Source of the DNA: Tetraselmis striata
Taxonomy: Eukaryota > Chlorophyta > Chlorodendrophyceae > Chlorodendrales > Chlorodendraceae
Reading direction: 5' to 3'
Assembly: GCA_006384855.1 (NCBI GenBank)
Contig: VCJN01001462.1
Location: forward strand, 18,673-82,672
Length of the DNA stretch: 64,000 nt
Shown here: positions 20,776 through 32,855 of the stretch, piece after piece
Position numbering within the stretch: the stretch's first letter is position 1
Layout of the letters: every line of letters begins with the position of its first letter
Program-made: the position numbers and the translations under genes
Notes under the pieces: model-generated
What the model saw: only the letters and a program-made list of their open reading frames with translations
Database searches by the model: none
What the model was told of the DNA's origin: nothing

Positions 20776-23700
20776 ATGGGGTCGGAGCCCGGCAGCGAGA
20801 CGAGCCAGCGGTGGCGCGGCCCGTTCGGCGCTCTGCTGGCTCCGCGCAGCCTTGTCGACCCCGCGCAGCCGGCGCGCCGGGGCCTGATTCCTGCCACCCC
20901 TGCCCACTGCGTGGTCGCCAGCAGCGTGTCGGAGGCCGCGGAGTGTCTCCCGGAATACGATGGGCTCAACCTGGCCAGCGTGCGCCGCCCTGCCGCCCGC
21001 GCCGATCACTCGGCGCAGCCGCGTTCGATCCCTCTCCCAATATTTGTGCACATCACAACCCTAGTTCGCTGAGTATCCGCTGGCCGGCCTGATCGTCGGC
21101 CGATCCGCAAGGCGCTGCTTGGGCTGAAGCTGTGCTCGGGTTCGGGATTTTGCCTGCGGCGCAGTACATGGCGGCGGGCGCCATGGCGGGGGTGGTGGAG
21201 CACACGGTGATGTTCCCAGTAGACACCGTGAAGACGCGCATGCAGGCGCTCAGCCACCCGGGGCAGCAGGTGACCGCCGACGATCGCCCCCCCCCCCCCC
21301 CCCCCCCCCCCTCTCCCCCCCCTCTCTCCATTCTCCGGACCTAGAATCCGCAACCGCGCTGAGAGGGCGCAACCGCGCCGAAGGAATCTGACGCGCCGCG
21401 ATGTGGCCGGCCTGCGAGCGCAGTTGAACAGTAAGTCGCTACGGCGGGCGGTGAAGGTGATCCTGAAACGCGAGGGCGTCGCGGGGCTGTACAATGGCGT
21501 GGCGGCGGTGGCGCTGGGTGCCGGGTACCTCCCCCGTTTCCCCCTCGCGTCCTGATCTGCTCACCCCCTGTTCTTCAGCGTAACACTCGCCTTCCCTTCC
21601 TGACAACTGGGCTGTGCTGAGCTGAGCTGTACATCCCCCCCTCCCTCGCCACTCGACGCAATGGCACAGCCCCTCGCACGCGCTGTACTTTGCCACTTAC
21701 GAAATGGGCCGGGTAAGAGCCCTCCCCCACCCCTCGCTCTCAACCCTCCCCAGGCATCGCCCCTCCGGCTTGCTCCCAGCCAGCGGCATGAGCGCCGCCC
21801 TGCTGCGCAGGAGTTCCTGGGCGCCAACCAGGAGGGACATCGGCCGCTGGAGACGGCAGTTGCGGGCACGATGGCCACCGCCGTGAACGACTTTTGCATG
21901 ACGCCGTGGGACGTCATCAAGCAGCGGCTGCAGGTGGGCACTGCCGGAGGAGGAGAGCGGGTAGGGTCCACCATGGCACGACTGGGTCGGCATGACAAGA
22001 CTTGGCTGCCGGCGGTGGCGCTCTGCCCTGACGGTCCGCGGCGGGCGGGCATGTGCGCAGGTGGCGGGCACGCCCTACAGCGGCGTCATGGACTGCGCGC
22101 GGCGCACTCTGAGCACTCACGGCCTGGGCGCGTTTTTCAAGTCGTACCAGACCACGGTGCCCTGCCCCACTCCCCTACCCACCTCCCTCGACACCTAGCG
22201 GAAAGCATCTACCCAGGCATGCAGGCCCGGGGGGGGGGGACTGACCGCCTCTCCCCTCCCGCGGTGTGTGCGTGCACAGCTGTTGATGAACGTGCCGTTT
22301 GTGGCGATCCACTTTCCGATATACGAGTCGGGGAAGAAGATGCTCACGGGCGGCGACGACGAAGCAGAGGGGCTGCTGGTGGAGGCGGTGGCGGGCGGCG
22401 CGGCGGGGGGCATCGCTGCGGCGCTCACCAACCCGCTGGATGTCGTCAAGACGCGGCTGCAGACGGAGGGGGTGCAGAGCCGCGTGGTGTATTCCGCCTC
22501 CGCGGTGCGCTCCCCCCGCCCCACGTCAGACGCCCCCTCACCCACCCACTACTCCTTCCCTCCTTGCCCCTTGTGCCCGGCAAGCTGCATCCACCCAATG
22601 GCCGCGCTGCCCAACGGCCCCGCCGCCATCCTGCTCCGCACCCGTCTGCACCACCACTTCCCGCTGGGTCTCCTGCCGAGAGTGCCTCCCTCTGCTAGTG
22701 GTGTCACGTCAGCAGGAGATACGGTGTGTGCATGGAGGGGCGCACGGGATTCGGCGCGTGTGGTGCCCACCATAGCTGCCGAGTCAAGCAGGGGTAGGGC
22801 GGTGTTGACACCCTGCATCACTGTTTGACATGTGCCATGTCGCGACAGAGAACCCTAGGTGCATTGCACACATGCATAAGGAATACCGGGTGTCAACACT
22901 GATGTCTAACAGGGGAAGAAGGGATGGCGGAGGGGGGTTGGTGCGGGGGCACAACCAAGCAATGGCACGCGGTGCCGGGTCTCGCTGTGTCGGCTCTTCA
23001 GTCTGACGCACCGCCCAGTTGCCGAGGTACCTGGGTTCCGAACAGACGTTCTGCCTGTCCTGGCCCAGCTCGCGTCGCGCCCATTCCTGGTATGCATCTC
23101 TTACTCGTGCGGCGTGTGAGAGCACTGCTACTTTTAGGGGGTTACGGAAGGGGGGGGGGGGGGGCGTGGACGATGCGTGGGGGTGTCCAGGGCGGCACCG
23201 GGGGGGAAGGCGCCAGTGCTCCTGCGGGCCCTGGCGGTCGTTTTGCAGAGGCAGAACACACACAGCTGCGGTGCCGGCCGGGTATTGCATGCATCAACGC
23301 GCCAACCCCACACGTTGGAGGGGTATGTACGGGGCACCATCTGGTCCCCAAGAGTGTGTACCTGGCCCTGCGCCCGGCCCGGGACGTGTACCCTACGCAG
23401 ATCAGGTACAACGGCCCACATTGTTGTTGGTTTGGGGGGGGGGGGGGGGGGGCTGTGGGCGGGCCGCCCCAAGGTGGGGTGGACTACAAGGCTGGGGAGC
23501 GGGGCCTTGCAGGAGAGGGAGAGGCGGTGGTGCCCAGCTTTTGGCGCAGCACTACGCAGGGGTGGGGGCAGGGCGCAGCGAGGGGGCCCGTGCGTGCCTA
23601 CCACACAGAGAGTGCTGTTGGGGGGGGGGGGGGGGGGGGGGCTTCCGGGCAGCATTGGCTCCCTGTGCTCAGAACACCCTGGTGGAGACAGTCTCGCGAG

Positions 23701-24380
23701 TTGCTTGGCTTGGGAGGGATGGCGGGGGGGGGGGGGGGGGGGAGGGCGAGGTGTTCCCCGGCTGGATGCACAGAACTGCGCAGAATGAGTGCTGAGCAGA
23801 GACAGAGAGATGTAGAGAGAGAGAGAGAGTGGGAGGGGTGTACCAGGTGGCTGCGGGGTATCATATCATTCCGATTGAGGGAGAAGCAATGGGCATGTGT
23901 GCGGGTTGGGAGGGCAAGAGGGAGGTTTTTTGGGGGGAATGGGGGGGTTGATGCAGTCGAGGGTTTTGCTACGCTGTGCAGTGCCCCTGCCGCTTCATAT
24001 GGGTGTCAGGACCTTATGCTCAACCCCTCATATTCTCTTCTTAGAAAAGCCTGGAATCCTAGAAGCCCTAGAAAAGAATGCATATCTGAATCCTGACCGT
24101 GAATCAAATCTACACATGGGTGAGCCCGTTCCTGCCTGTTCCGCCGTTCTGCCCTGCCATGCCCTGCTGACGCCTCCCCCCCCCCCCCCCCCTCCCCCCC
24201 CTGGCTCGGCCCTGCTCTGCCCCTGAGCAGGTGCAGACGCTGCGGACCATTCTGGCGGAGGAGGGGCAGGCGGCGCTGTGGGCGGGCGTCAAGGCGCGCG
24301 TGCTGTTCCACATCCCCGCGGCCGCAGTGTCGTGGTGCACGTACGAGACGATGAAGTCGATGCTGCTCAGGCAGCCCTGA
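20776..24380 (+). CDS. MIT: Mitoferrin-type mitochondrial iron carrier
   Basis: An eight-exon model closes in phase: 20,776-20,979; 21,165-21,269; 21,424-21,524; 21,670-21,712; 21,811-21,933; 22,061-22,156; 22,280-22,504; 24,231-24,380 (348 residues). It has the three-fold repeat of the mitochondrial carrier family, with signatures [20 protein letters not shown] and [10 protein letters not shown] at the ends of helices 1, 3 and 5. The phrases [30 protein letters not shown] and [16 protein letters not shown] are those of mitoferrins (MRS3/4, SLC25A37/28, plant MIT), which import iron across the inner mitochondrial membrane for Fe-S cluster and haem synthesis. The ATG gives a 68-residue first exon with an N-terminal extension ending EYDGLNLAS, as in plant members. 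Intron 7 is unusually long (1.73 kb). Confidence 0.92.
22930..24205. repeat. Long intron with multiple G and C runs
   Basis: Within mitoferrin intron 7 there are G runs at about 23,149-23,164, 23,435-23,452, 23,620-23,641 and 23,726-23,742, and a C-rich run at about 24,177-24,200. Several frames across them encode only polyglycine or polyproline shadows. An inserted element is possible but I saw no termini. Confidence 0.6.
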
Positions 24381-26066
24381 GCGCGCACGCAATAGCACCG
24401 CCACGTAGCTACCAAGACGGGGAGAGGGGGAACCGACCGGCTCTGGCACCTCGAGAAGCGGGGTGACATCCAGGTGATGTCCGCGTGCCCGACAATCGAC
24501 GCACGGTGATTGCCGAGCACTGCCAGGTCGAGTCAGTTGCGGACAGAGAAACTGGCGCCATTCCCAGCGTAGAATACAGCATAGAGGGAATGCAGCGTCA
24601 ACTACAACTCTAAACAACAGCCCAATGGAGCGCCACGTGCCTCGACCTGTCTGAATGGGCCCCACTGCCCCGCAAACACGAGCCGGACATCCCAGTTACC
24701 TCAGTGAGTCTCATCACGTGTCCCGCAAGGCACGAGGATCGCTCAGCACTGCCACCCAACCGCAGTTGCAGCACTTGCTTGGTGGATTGCGCGTGGCGGG
24801 CGGCACACATACATGCGTGCGCCCCGTTTGATGCGCGCCGCCCTTGCTCGAGGAGCAACAGCACACATGCCTCTCCATGCCAGCCGCCAACCGCCATCGC
24901 CGTGCATGCGACGACGAGGTCGGCGTCACGCCGCCCAACGACGCATGGCCGGGCATGGCGCGGTTGCGTGCTTGGTGGCCGCGTGTCTTCCCGCAGCGCC
25001 CCGGTACCGAAACCAACACGGACTCCGCTAGATGGCCACATCACGGTGCCACCAAGAAATCAATCACACATTACGCACGGCGTCGAGCCGCCCAAGGTAT
25101 TGTGTCGCCGGGCAAGGTCTCTGATGCAAGACAGGTCGGATGGCGGCGGCATGTGGTTTGGCATTTCTGGGTTCAACTGGTATTCGGCGCGTGTTGTGTT
25201 TTGCACTCTTGCTCTCGCATGCGGCTTGTCCTCTCTGAAAGCCTCACTCATTGCGCAAGACCGCGGCATCGGTGTCGGACTGCGGCTTGCCATTTCCGCC
25301 GTGCCGCGCAACAGTCAGCGTCTCGTTGTCTGTCTGCTTGGCGTAGAGCGGATGTCTCTCATGCAAGAGGTCCCCGGTTCGATTCCCGGCTCTGTCACTT
25401 CAGGGCAGAATCGACTAGGGCGTATTCCCGGGTTGACCTGGTGAATGCATTTTGGCCCTTTGAGGTTCGAGCGAGGCAACGGTCAATTGGCTAGGCCCGA
25501 CCTACGGATGCAGTTGGCGCAAGAGGTAAAATGCTGGGACGGCCTCGGTCGATGACCCGGGGCGAACTTTGCTTTACTTCACTATCATCCGCGTCTCGCA
25601 CACCATTCATCAATGCATTCCGCGAGGCCGCGACAACAGTGCCATTTACACTACTCGCCAGGCTGCGGCAGGGTCGCCTGTGGTGTCAATGCAGGGTGTC
25701 AAGGATCAGTGCTCTAATGAGTGATGTCAGTGCTCTGCACGCTGCATGGATTGGTGTGTCATGGCTCAGAACCCTGCAGAGGGAGGACTCTCTCAGAGCA
25801 CATTTACAGCTGCACAACCGACACCATTGGCACTACCAAGCATGAGGGGATCAACCCGAGTCTCCGGCCGCGGCCCTGGGTTAGATCCGCCCTCCGCCAC
25901 GAGGAGAGGACAGGGGCGCGTCCGGGAGTCTGTGATTGCTGCTCTGCCCGAGCCCATCGATCACGCCAGCAATGCGAGCTCGCTGTGGGCGGGAAACTGA
26001 CGCCGTGCACGGCGGAAACGGTGTCCATTGAAATAATGTAAAAAATGCGATTCTAGGGGGTGCGTG
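24381..26066. other. Convergent intergenic region (mitoferrin / GT29)
   Basis: It holds the 3' flanks of both genes and a tRNA-like patch near 25,338. A 246-codon plus frame (24,704-25,444) resembles no family and is probably chance in GC-rich DNA. Confidence 0.4.
25330..25400 (+). repeat. tRNA-derived sequence with A- and B-box (SINE or tRNA pseudogene)
   Basis: TTGGCGTAGAGCGG (25,338) fits the Pol III A box and GGTTCGATTCC (25,376) is a perfect B box, with normal spacing. However, the T stem has a central mismatch, the anticodon stem is poor and no matching 5' acceptor strand precedes it, so a working tRNA is unlikely. Confidence 0.5.
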
Positions 26067-29000
26067 TCACTTTGAGCAAATCTGCAGCTGCCCTGCCGCA
26101 AACATGAGCCGCCACGCTAGAGACTCGCCGTTCCAGTCGTGCCAGGAGGTGCCCGACCCCGTCTTGACTTTGCGGCCCGCGTACTGGTCGGGTCCCTTGC
26201 GGGACCAGGTGGTGAAGCCGTACAGGCTGATTGAGTCGCACACCTGTTATGGGGCAGCCACACGGGCGGGGGCAAGGTCGGAGGGGGGGGAGGGTTAGCT
26301 GGAGGCGCAGGGGATTCGCGTGTCGAAGCGCTTCATGTAAACAGATTTACTGTGATAAACGCCGATCGTGGTGTTTCGTCATCTGGGAGGGGGCGGTGGG
26401 ATGGTGGGTGGCACGGGCCCTTGCCTTATTGAAGAGCAGGATGGCGTGGCCACCGCTGGTGAGCTGCTTCCAGTTGCCGAGCTTGCTGCCCAGCCCCATC
26501 CGCTGCAGTTCCCCTCGCAGAGAGTTGATCGCGCGTACCTCCTGCGTAATGAAGCTTCGCGACAGCTGGAACACCTGCGCGGCACATGCAGGCAGCGGGC
26601 CGTCAGATTCATCGACAGCATGGCACCGGCCAATAAAGTACATCTGCTCCTCCATCCCACTCCTCGGCACAGGGGTCACGCACCTTGTGCTTTGGATACT
26701 TTGATTTGCACTTCTTCTTCATCTCCGCTTGCCCAGCCTGCACACAATACAGAGCAGCTCGTTAGACAAGCTGCATGACATCCCCATGAAGTTGGTTCAC
26801 ATTATCAGACCATGATCAACTGCGCTGTGCCGCGGTCACTGAAAATGCCGTTGTCTGTCCTTGTGTCTACCCTGCGATTAAGGATAGCACAATACATGGA
26901 TACACCCGGCAGCTGGGTTACTGTTGCATCGAAAGATTGCAATAATGTTTTCTCTACTTTTTGCACTGTCTTGCTGTATCTATAATATACGCGGCTATTT
27001 CTCCAAAGTCGTGAAGAGAGCCTTATATTCTCAAAGTTCGATGGCCTCCAAGAAAGAATTACACCATCAATAATATCAATTCGTATGATAATCACACATT
27101 TAGCTCATCACGGCAGCATCATAGTAATTATGACTAAGAATGGAATATCTAACAGTGGCATTGTAATAATAACAGTATATACAGGTGCCGACGCGATAGT
27201 AAGAACCCACATTTTTGCTCCGAGAGAGGGGGTGTCGGCGAAATGATAACAGCTTCGTGATGAATCCGTGATATTTTTGCCTAGATTTGAGCTCAATGGG
27301 CATGGCGTGTTAGTGTAGGTTGGGTTTTTACTATCGCGTTGGCACCCGTAGCAAATGATGATATCACACAGCAATACACTTCGCCGCGCAAATGTTATGC
27401 GCGCCCACGGGAGGCGCAGTTGTATCAATCAGCAATAATAAGCTTGTGCGGATGTGGATAGTTAACAAAATGTGAAGGGGTATATTCCACTAACGGCTTA
27501 CGGTAGTCCAATTTGACAATAACAGGCAGAACCGATGCTGACAGCAGCGGCAGTAGCGGCTCACCCTCTGCCACTCCAAAACCACATGCAGAGAAGATGG
27601 ATTACATGACGAACAAAAGCAGCAAATGTTGCGAAGAGCATATTTTCGCTACCAGATCATTAGGTCAAAGCTGAACACTGCAAACCAGCAGAACGATATT
27701 GAATATGAAGCAGCGATATTGTCGCTATACACAGCACCCTAAGCTGCCCCAAAACCACCTCCAGAGAAGAGGCGCCTCTCCGTCTTTGTCACATTCTGAT
27801 ACTGAGGAAACTGCTACGCGTTTTGGCGCATAACCACACACTCAAACAAAAATGCACTAAGTGCTACATTGCAACTGAAAACTGCGATTTAACGTATGCA
27901 ATTACGTACATCATACTGATAATGCTGTATGACAACATGCATTGTATGGAAATGAAAAAGAGGTGTATTGTGCACCACTGCTAAGGGTCTCCTATACGCA
28001 TGCTCAACACGCAACTGGCTGCACTGTAATAATCTAACATGCGTGGCTGCTACGCAACGAGTGTCAAGTGCCTATACAGGGACAACTGGCATTGCAAATT
28101 GGGTAATCAGAAAAGTTGGAAAGTGCAAATGCGCGCAATAGAGTATGCTTAAAAGTTACACGGAGCAAATCACAGGATCGAGTGTCATGTACGGGTAGAT
28201 ATATCACATAACTTTGGCTATGTACTGCTGCTATTCGTTTTTTGTCTGTACAGCAGTAAATGCGTATAATATTGGCATGTATAAGACTTTACCATGAATA
28301 AACTTATCCGCCGCAGATGAGGATTACCCAAAGACCACTGCAAGGATAATAGCAGGCCACAAAACCCAGCGATAAAAACAACCCTACTGAACACGTCTAG
28401 CATATATACTGCTGTACGACGGATAACACAGCATGCACTTTATTACTCCATCTGATGTGTAGTGCAGCGGGCCGGCAACATGTCAGCACGGCGAGAAACA
28501 GACAGAGAAAGCGGCAGCACTGAGGGAGGCGGGCAGTAGGCGCACCGGATACCACATGATCAGTCCGATGGGTTTGTCCTTCCCCTCTGGCAGCTTGCCA
28601 GAGCAGCAGGCGTCCGCCGAACGCGCATTATTGAGCACCCGGAAGGTGGTGCGCGAGCCTACGTGCGCTGAGAACTTGTTCAACCCCTGCAATCATTGGG
28701 CGCGCGCATTAGACACGCCCAGCTTCAACATAAGCCACAACCCTGCATCGCCTTGGACGTTCTCTTGATGCAAAGCTCTAATCGCGAGGTGGTGGGGATA
28801 TGTCTCTCATTTGAATGCTGATAGGCCCTCTCCCCCAATTTGTCAGTTCTGAACACTACAACGTAAGCCCTTTACATAATACGCTACATGTACCTGTAAG
28901 CTGCATGGGTACAATACCTGCAGCCAAGCTGGTGTGAAAATAAATTGTATCATGTTTGTATATTAGGAGCTGCAAATGTCTCACATCTACCGGTACATTG

Positions 29001-29112
29001 AGATGGATACTCCGTGGGCGATGATGACACACGTACAGAGTTATAGACGAGCCATTAACAGCAACCACCGGAACAGAGTGGAAAAAAGTCCGGTAGCAAT
29101 AGCAGCCTAGAA

Positions 29113-29145
<33 letters not shown>

Positions 29146-31612
29146 AACCTTTGTACATGGAGCTGTAGGCAGCTAGAGGGCATGACCGGCTCCCAGTTGG
29201 GTACGCAGCCAATATTAATTGCTATGCAATTCCACAATAGAAAACGTAACGCGGTTATTCCTATCTTACTGCATTGAAAACGTGCATTTGTAGAGCATGG
29301 TGTATAGCACCGCTTTCTATCCGGCGCAATCTCCAACAGATCAGCGGAAACTCACCAAAACATTGAAGCGCACCACCGCTTCATGGCGGTCGATGTAGGG
29401 GCCGTACTGCTTCTTGATAAGGTGCCCTGCGTTGCCCACGAGCGCACAGCTGCGATAGCGCTTGGCGCCTAGCGAGGCCTGCCGGCATTAATGGCAGCAC
29501 AGGGTCAGCATCAGCCACGCTGCCGCTTGTGCAAGCAGAAAGTCCCGTTCCCTGACCCATGCTAGTTGACTTATATACATGGAAATGCTGCTGCAACGTG
29601 CTGTGAGTGGCACACACAGCCTGAGCTAGGTTGAATATGAGTACAGGGTTTATTTGTGTGAAATAGGTAAATGATATGAAACGCGATGTACCATACTCAA
29701 GGTACACGTTCATTACCTGTGTACCTTGATTACACCGGTAATCAGGGTACCTGTGATTACCTGACAGGTAATGTGCACCTGGATCACGTTTAACACGCAA
29801 ACCTTGGATGCCGCGTGGCAAGCTACTAGGTTTTTTTTGTTTTTTTTTTTTTTTTTTGGGGGGGGGGGGGGGGGGGTGGGGCAAGAGGAGCTAAGCCCAG
29901 TTGCTTGCCCGCTTACCTTTGGCACCCGGCTGAGCTGAGATATGCTGGACAAGCGCTTGGCGGCGCTGAACGCTTCTGCGGTGCACTTGTTGGAGTCATT
30001 AAGGCAGCTCTTGATGGCGCTGTCCGACGGCCTGCTCAACAGCCAGGGAGTCGTCATTACCCTGGTCGACACAAATAAGCCAAAGGGCGGACATCCGCAC
30101 TAAAAATGAGTGTTCCGGGCCATGCCTGCACCCATGATCGTACCTGGAGCGCTGTGAGGACCGTGGCCCGTAGCCTTCATTCTCGTAAGTCACACGCCGC
30201 ATAGTGCCGCTGCAGCCCTGTGCAACACAGTCACGCACAAAAGCCTGCGTCATCTGACACACATATCAAATCACAGCCCAGCGACGTGAAGCTCCTTGCC
30301 CCACAATGCTAGTGTCCTCTCCGCCACCCACAGCAACGCGCAGCGGCCTGCCGCTCGAGTGATGCGTCTGCTCTTCCAACGCGATGACCCAACCTCTGCA
30401 GACACTTGCCCTAAAACCACTTGCCACTCGCAAGTGATCCATCAGGACACTCCCGAGCAGACAGAGAGAGACAGTTCACAACATCGCCCATCATGCCAAG
30501 GTGGCATACGCACCGTCCTACGCATCTCGCTCAACCTCGAGCTCCGCGGCGTCCTTGCCGAGCGCGGTGTTGCTGAGCTGCTGCCTATGCCAGCCCGCCG
30601 CATGCGCGCCCGTCCATCATTCATGGCGCGTGGCACCCTCCGCACAGGTACAGGGCGCTGCGGTGGTCCACGCGGCGGCAATCCCAGCAGCGCCCGCTGC
30701 GGCCCAAATACCCCAGCCGCGCTGCTATTGGCCCGCGGCGTCTGCGGTGCACAGCTGTTGGCCTCCTCCGTCTGCCATGCCTCCTTCTCACCCTCCTGCG
30801 CTACCTCCGGGGCGCCCTCGCCTGCCCAAGAGCGCAGCAAGCGCAGCATGTGGGAGCCAAGGTAGACACGCCCCCCTGTGGCGTCCTCGTCTTTGTGTCG
30901 CCAAGGATCCTCCCTGTCGGAACAAACAGGGTCATGGTTAGCCTCGGAGGTAAAGGCGCAGCATGTTGGGCTGAGAGGCATATTCAGTCATGAATGGAGG
31001 TGCTTAGCAGTCCCAAGATAGAACAAGATAGATCCTGAGATAAGTGTTGTCAGAGCGTGGTGATTGGGGAGGAACGCTGGTGGGTACAGGGTCCACAGAG
31101 GCTCTAGGCAGCGCACATTCTGTCGGCCTCCCATGCCCTTCGGAACGCCTCCATTTCTGAGAACTCGGCGGCGCTGCCCGTGGCATTCACCTCAAGGCCC
31201 ACCTCCTGTGTGTCCTCGCCTGGAAGGTAGCCGACCACAGGCTCCAGCCAACCCCCGAACTCGTCCGCAGTGGGCAACAGTGCGGCCTCATTATACGCAT
31301 AACTGTCTCCCAGCAGCCCGCGCCGGCGCTGCTGGGCCGTGGCGCTGTCTACGGCGCCCTTCAGCGGCTTCTGCAGCACGCCAATAAACTCCTTGCGGCT
31401 ACCCCAGGGTGACTGTGCCCGGGAGAAAGGCACCATGCTGTCCGGCGCCCCGCCGCAGGAGGGCATCTTGATCAATGAGCTGCGTTGGTGGGCAGGAAGC
31501 CAGGAGCTCAGACGCTGGCAGTTTGGTCGTACACTTGCAAAACGGCATGCCGTTTTTAAAATGTGCAACAAGAGCCACATAGTTGCGCATCAGATCCTAA
31601 TGTTGGGATTGC

Positions 31613-31647
<35 letters not shown>

Positions 31648-32855
31648 GGGGTGGGTGTGTGTGTGATTGCCGCTGGTGGAGCAGAAGCCATCATAAGCCT
31701 GTGAATTATGTGAGCATGCAGGTTTGTTTCATGGGCTGCGATTGAGAGGGGGTGTGTGTTGGTGTGCAGTGTGAAGCTTGAGTAGTTAGCTCGCTGCGTG
31801 CATGCTGCTGCTGCAACTGCCATGTACCTGTGCTGCCATACAGATAGAAGCTTGGGGAGTGCAGCTGGCCATGCTCAAAATGAGAGAGGAGGTGCACATG
31901 TTGTCGCAGGCTCTGCACACCTCTTTATCTTTGCCAGCGGCGACTTTTCCGCGGTGCGTGGTGTGACGAGCCTGTCGTCCACGACAGCGCTGCTGCCGCC
32001 CTCCTCTAGTGGGCTGTCATCCTCCGCTGCTTCCACCACCGCCGGACCGTGTTTGACAATGCCAGCTGCCCAGCTGGGCAGCGGCCGCCCCGACTGCCGG
32101 CTGGCACTCTCTGGGGCAATTGCAGCTCGTGGGGGTACCACCTCGATCAAGGATATGTCTGAACCAGAAACATCATGACCGGGCTCTCCCGCCATCTTTG
32201 CCATCAGCTCATCCAGGCGCGGCTCCGCGTCGTTGGTCTCATGGTCCTCCTGCTCATAGTCATCCGCCGAGGCCGCAGGGGCTGCACCCATGAGGGACTG
32301 GGCCCATCGCGGTAGCGCGCCTGCCGTTCTCCCCAGCGCTGTTCCCGCACCTGCTGCAATTGCGCCTCGGCTGCCCGCCCTGGGGAGGAGTGGCCGGCGG
32401 CCAGCCTCCATCGCTAACAAACAGCACATCAACGTCAGCCGCAACAGCTGCTTGCCATGGGATGCACGTTTCGCTTACTCCATGTCGCCCAAACCTACAT
32501 CATAATGCGTTCCAGTTGCCACATGCACGGACGAGCTCGCTACCCAAGAGTGAGAGTAAAGCCACAGCATTGGAATGTGTCCGCAGGCTCTGTATTTCTC
32601 TCTTCCAGAAAGAGCCAGGGTTGAATGGGTCATGCGGCGCGTGGCTTGTCTACCATGCAGTCGCGATGCTCTGATTTGGTCCGGCACCTGTGGAATCAAT
32701 GTACCCAATGTAAGGGTATCAGATTGAGACAATTGTGAAAGCAGCAGCACAAGACAGCAGCGGGGAGCTAGGGAAGCAGGTAGCGCGGCGGCACCACCGA
32801 CCTGCTGCGACCCTGCCGATAAAGCGAGGCTTAACGCAAGCGAAGCAAGCAACAT
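26067..32855 (-). CDS. GT29 sialyltransferase-like glycosyltransferase
   Basis: Exons that join in phase, from the C-terminus: 26,067-26,243; 26,425-26,574; 26,684-26,737; 28,546-28,686; 29,356-29,478; 29,917-30,031; 30,144-30,244; 30,652-30,913; 31,117-31,479; 31,921 to about 32,429 or beyond. Sialyl motif L is seen as CALVGNAGHL with YGPYIDRHEAVVRFN, motif S as GGHAILLFNK next to VCDSISLYGF, and the C-terminal motif as SGTSWHDWNGE, giving the H-x4-E pair. GT29 enzymes are Golgi type II membrane proteins; plant and algal members have uncertain substrates, as these organisms generally lack sialic acid. The long, low-complexity N-terminal half (about 350 residues) is unusual. The start is uncertain: ATG at 32,429 gives 664 residues, while a leader exon (MLLASLALSLALSAGS, from 32,855) may supply a signal anchor. 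The last intron begins with GC, not GT. Confidence 0.85.
26738..28545. other. AT-rich 1.8-kb intron of the GT29 gene
   Basis: GC content is visibly lower than in the flanking exons. The phrase CCAAAACCAC, followed by CAGAGAAGA, occurs twice, near 27,577 and 27,753. No protein or transposon end was recognised, though the base composition suggests inserted DNA. Confidence 0.5.
29107..29138. repeat. GA dinucleotide microsatellite
   Basis: About sixteen AG/GA units with one interruption, inside an intron of the GT29 gene. Confidence 0.85.
31614..31665. repeat. GT dinucleotide microsatellite
   Basis: A run of GT units followed by a G run and a second short GT run, in a GT29 intron (31,480-31,920). 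Confidence 0.9.

Noticed and set aside
22924-24096. 390-codon plus-strand frame in mitoferrin intron 7
   Set aside because: Openness comes from G runs read as polyglycine; no recognisable domain, and the flanking exons join well without it.
25338-25395. Functional tRNA gene
   Set aside because: B box is perfect but the T stem has a mismatch, the anticodon stem is weak and there is no pairing acceptor strand.
24704-25444. 246-codon plus-strand frame between mitoferrin and GT29
   Set aside because: No family resemblance, odd amino-acid composition rich in Arg, Ser and Cys, and other frames are equally open; chance in GC-rich DNA.
30420-30520. Extra GT29 exon reading QQLSNTALGKDAAELE
   Set aside because: It looks coding, but the flanking exons (30,652-30,913 and 30,144-30,244) join in phase without it and its donor is poor.
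32475-32800. Second GT29 leader exon (VPDQIRASRLHGRQATRR)
   Set aside because: Phase allows it, but no donor stands out and no family motif supports it; left as uncertain.
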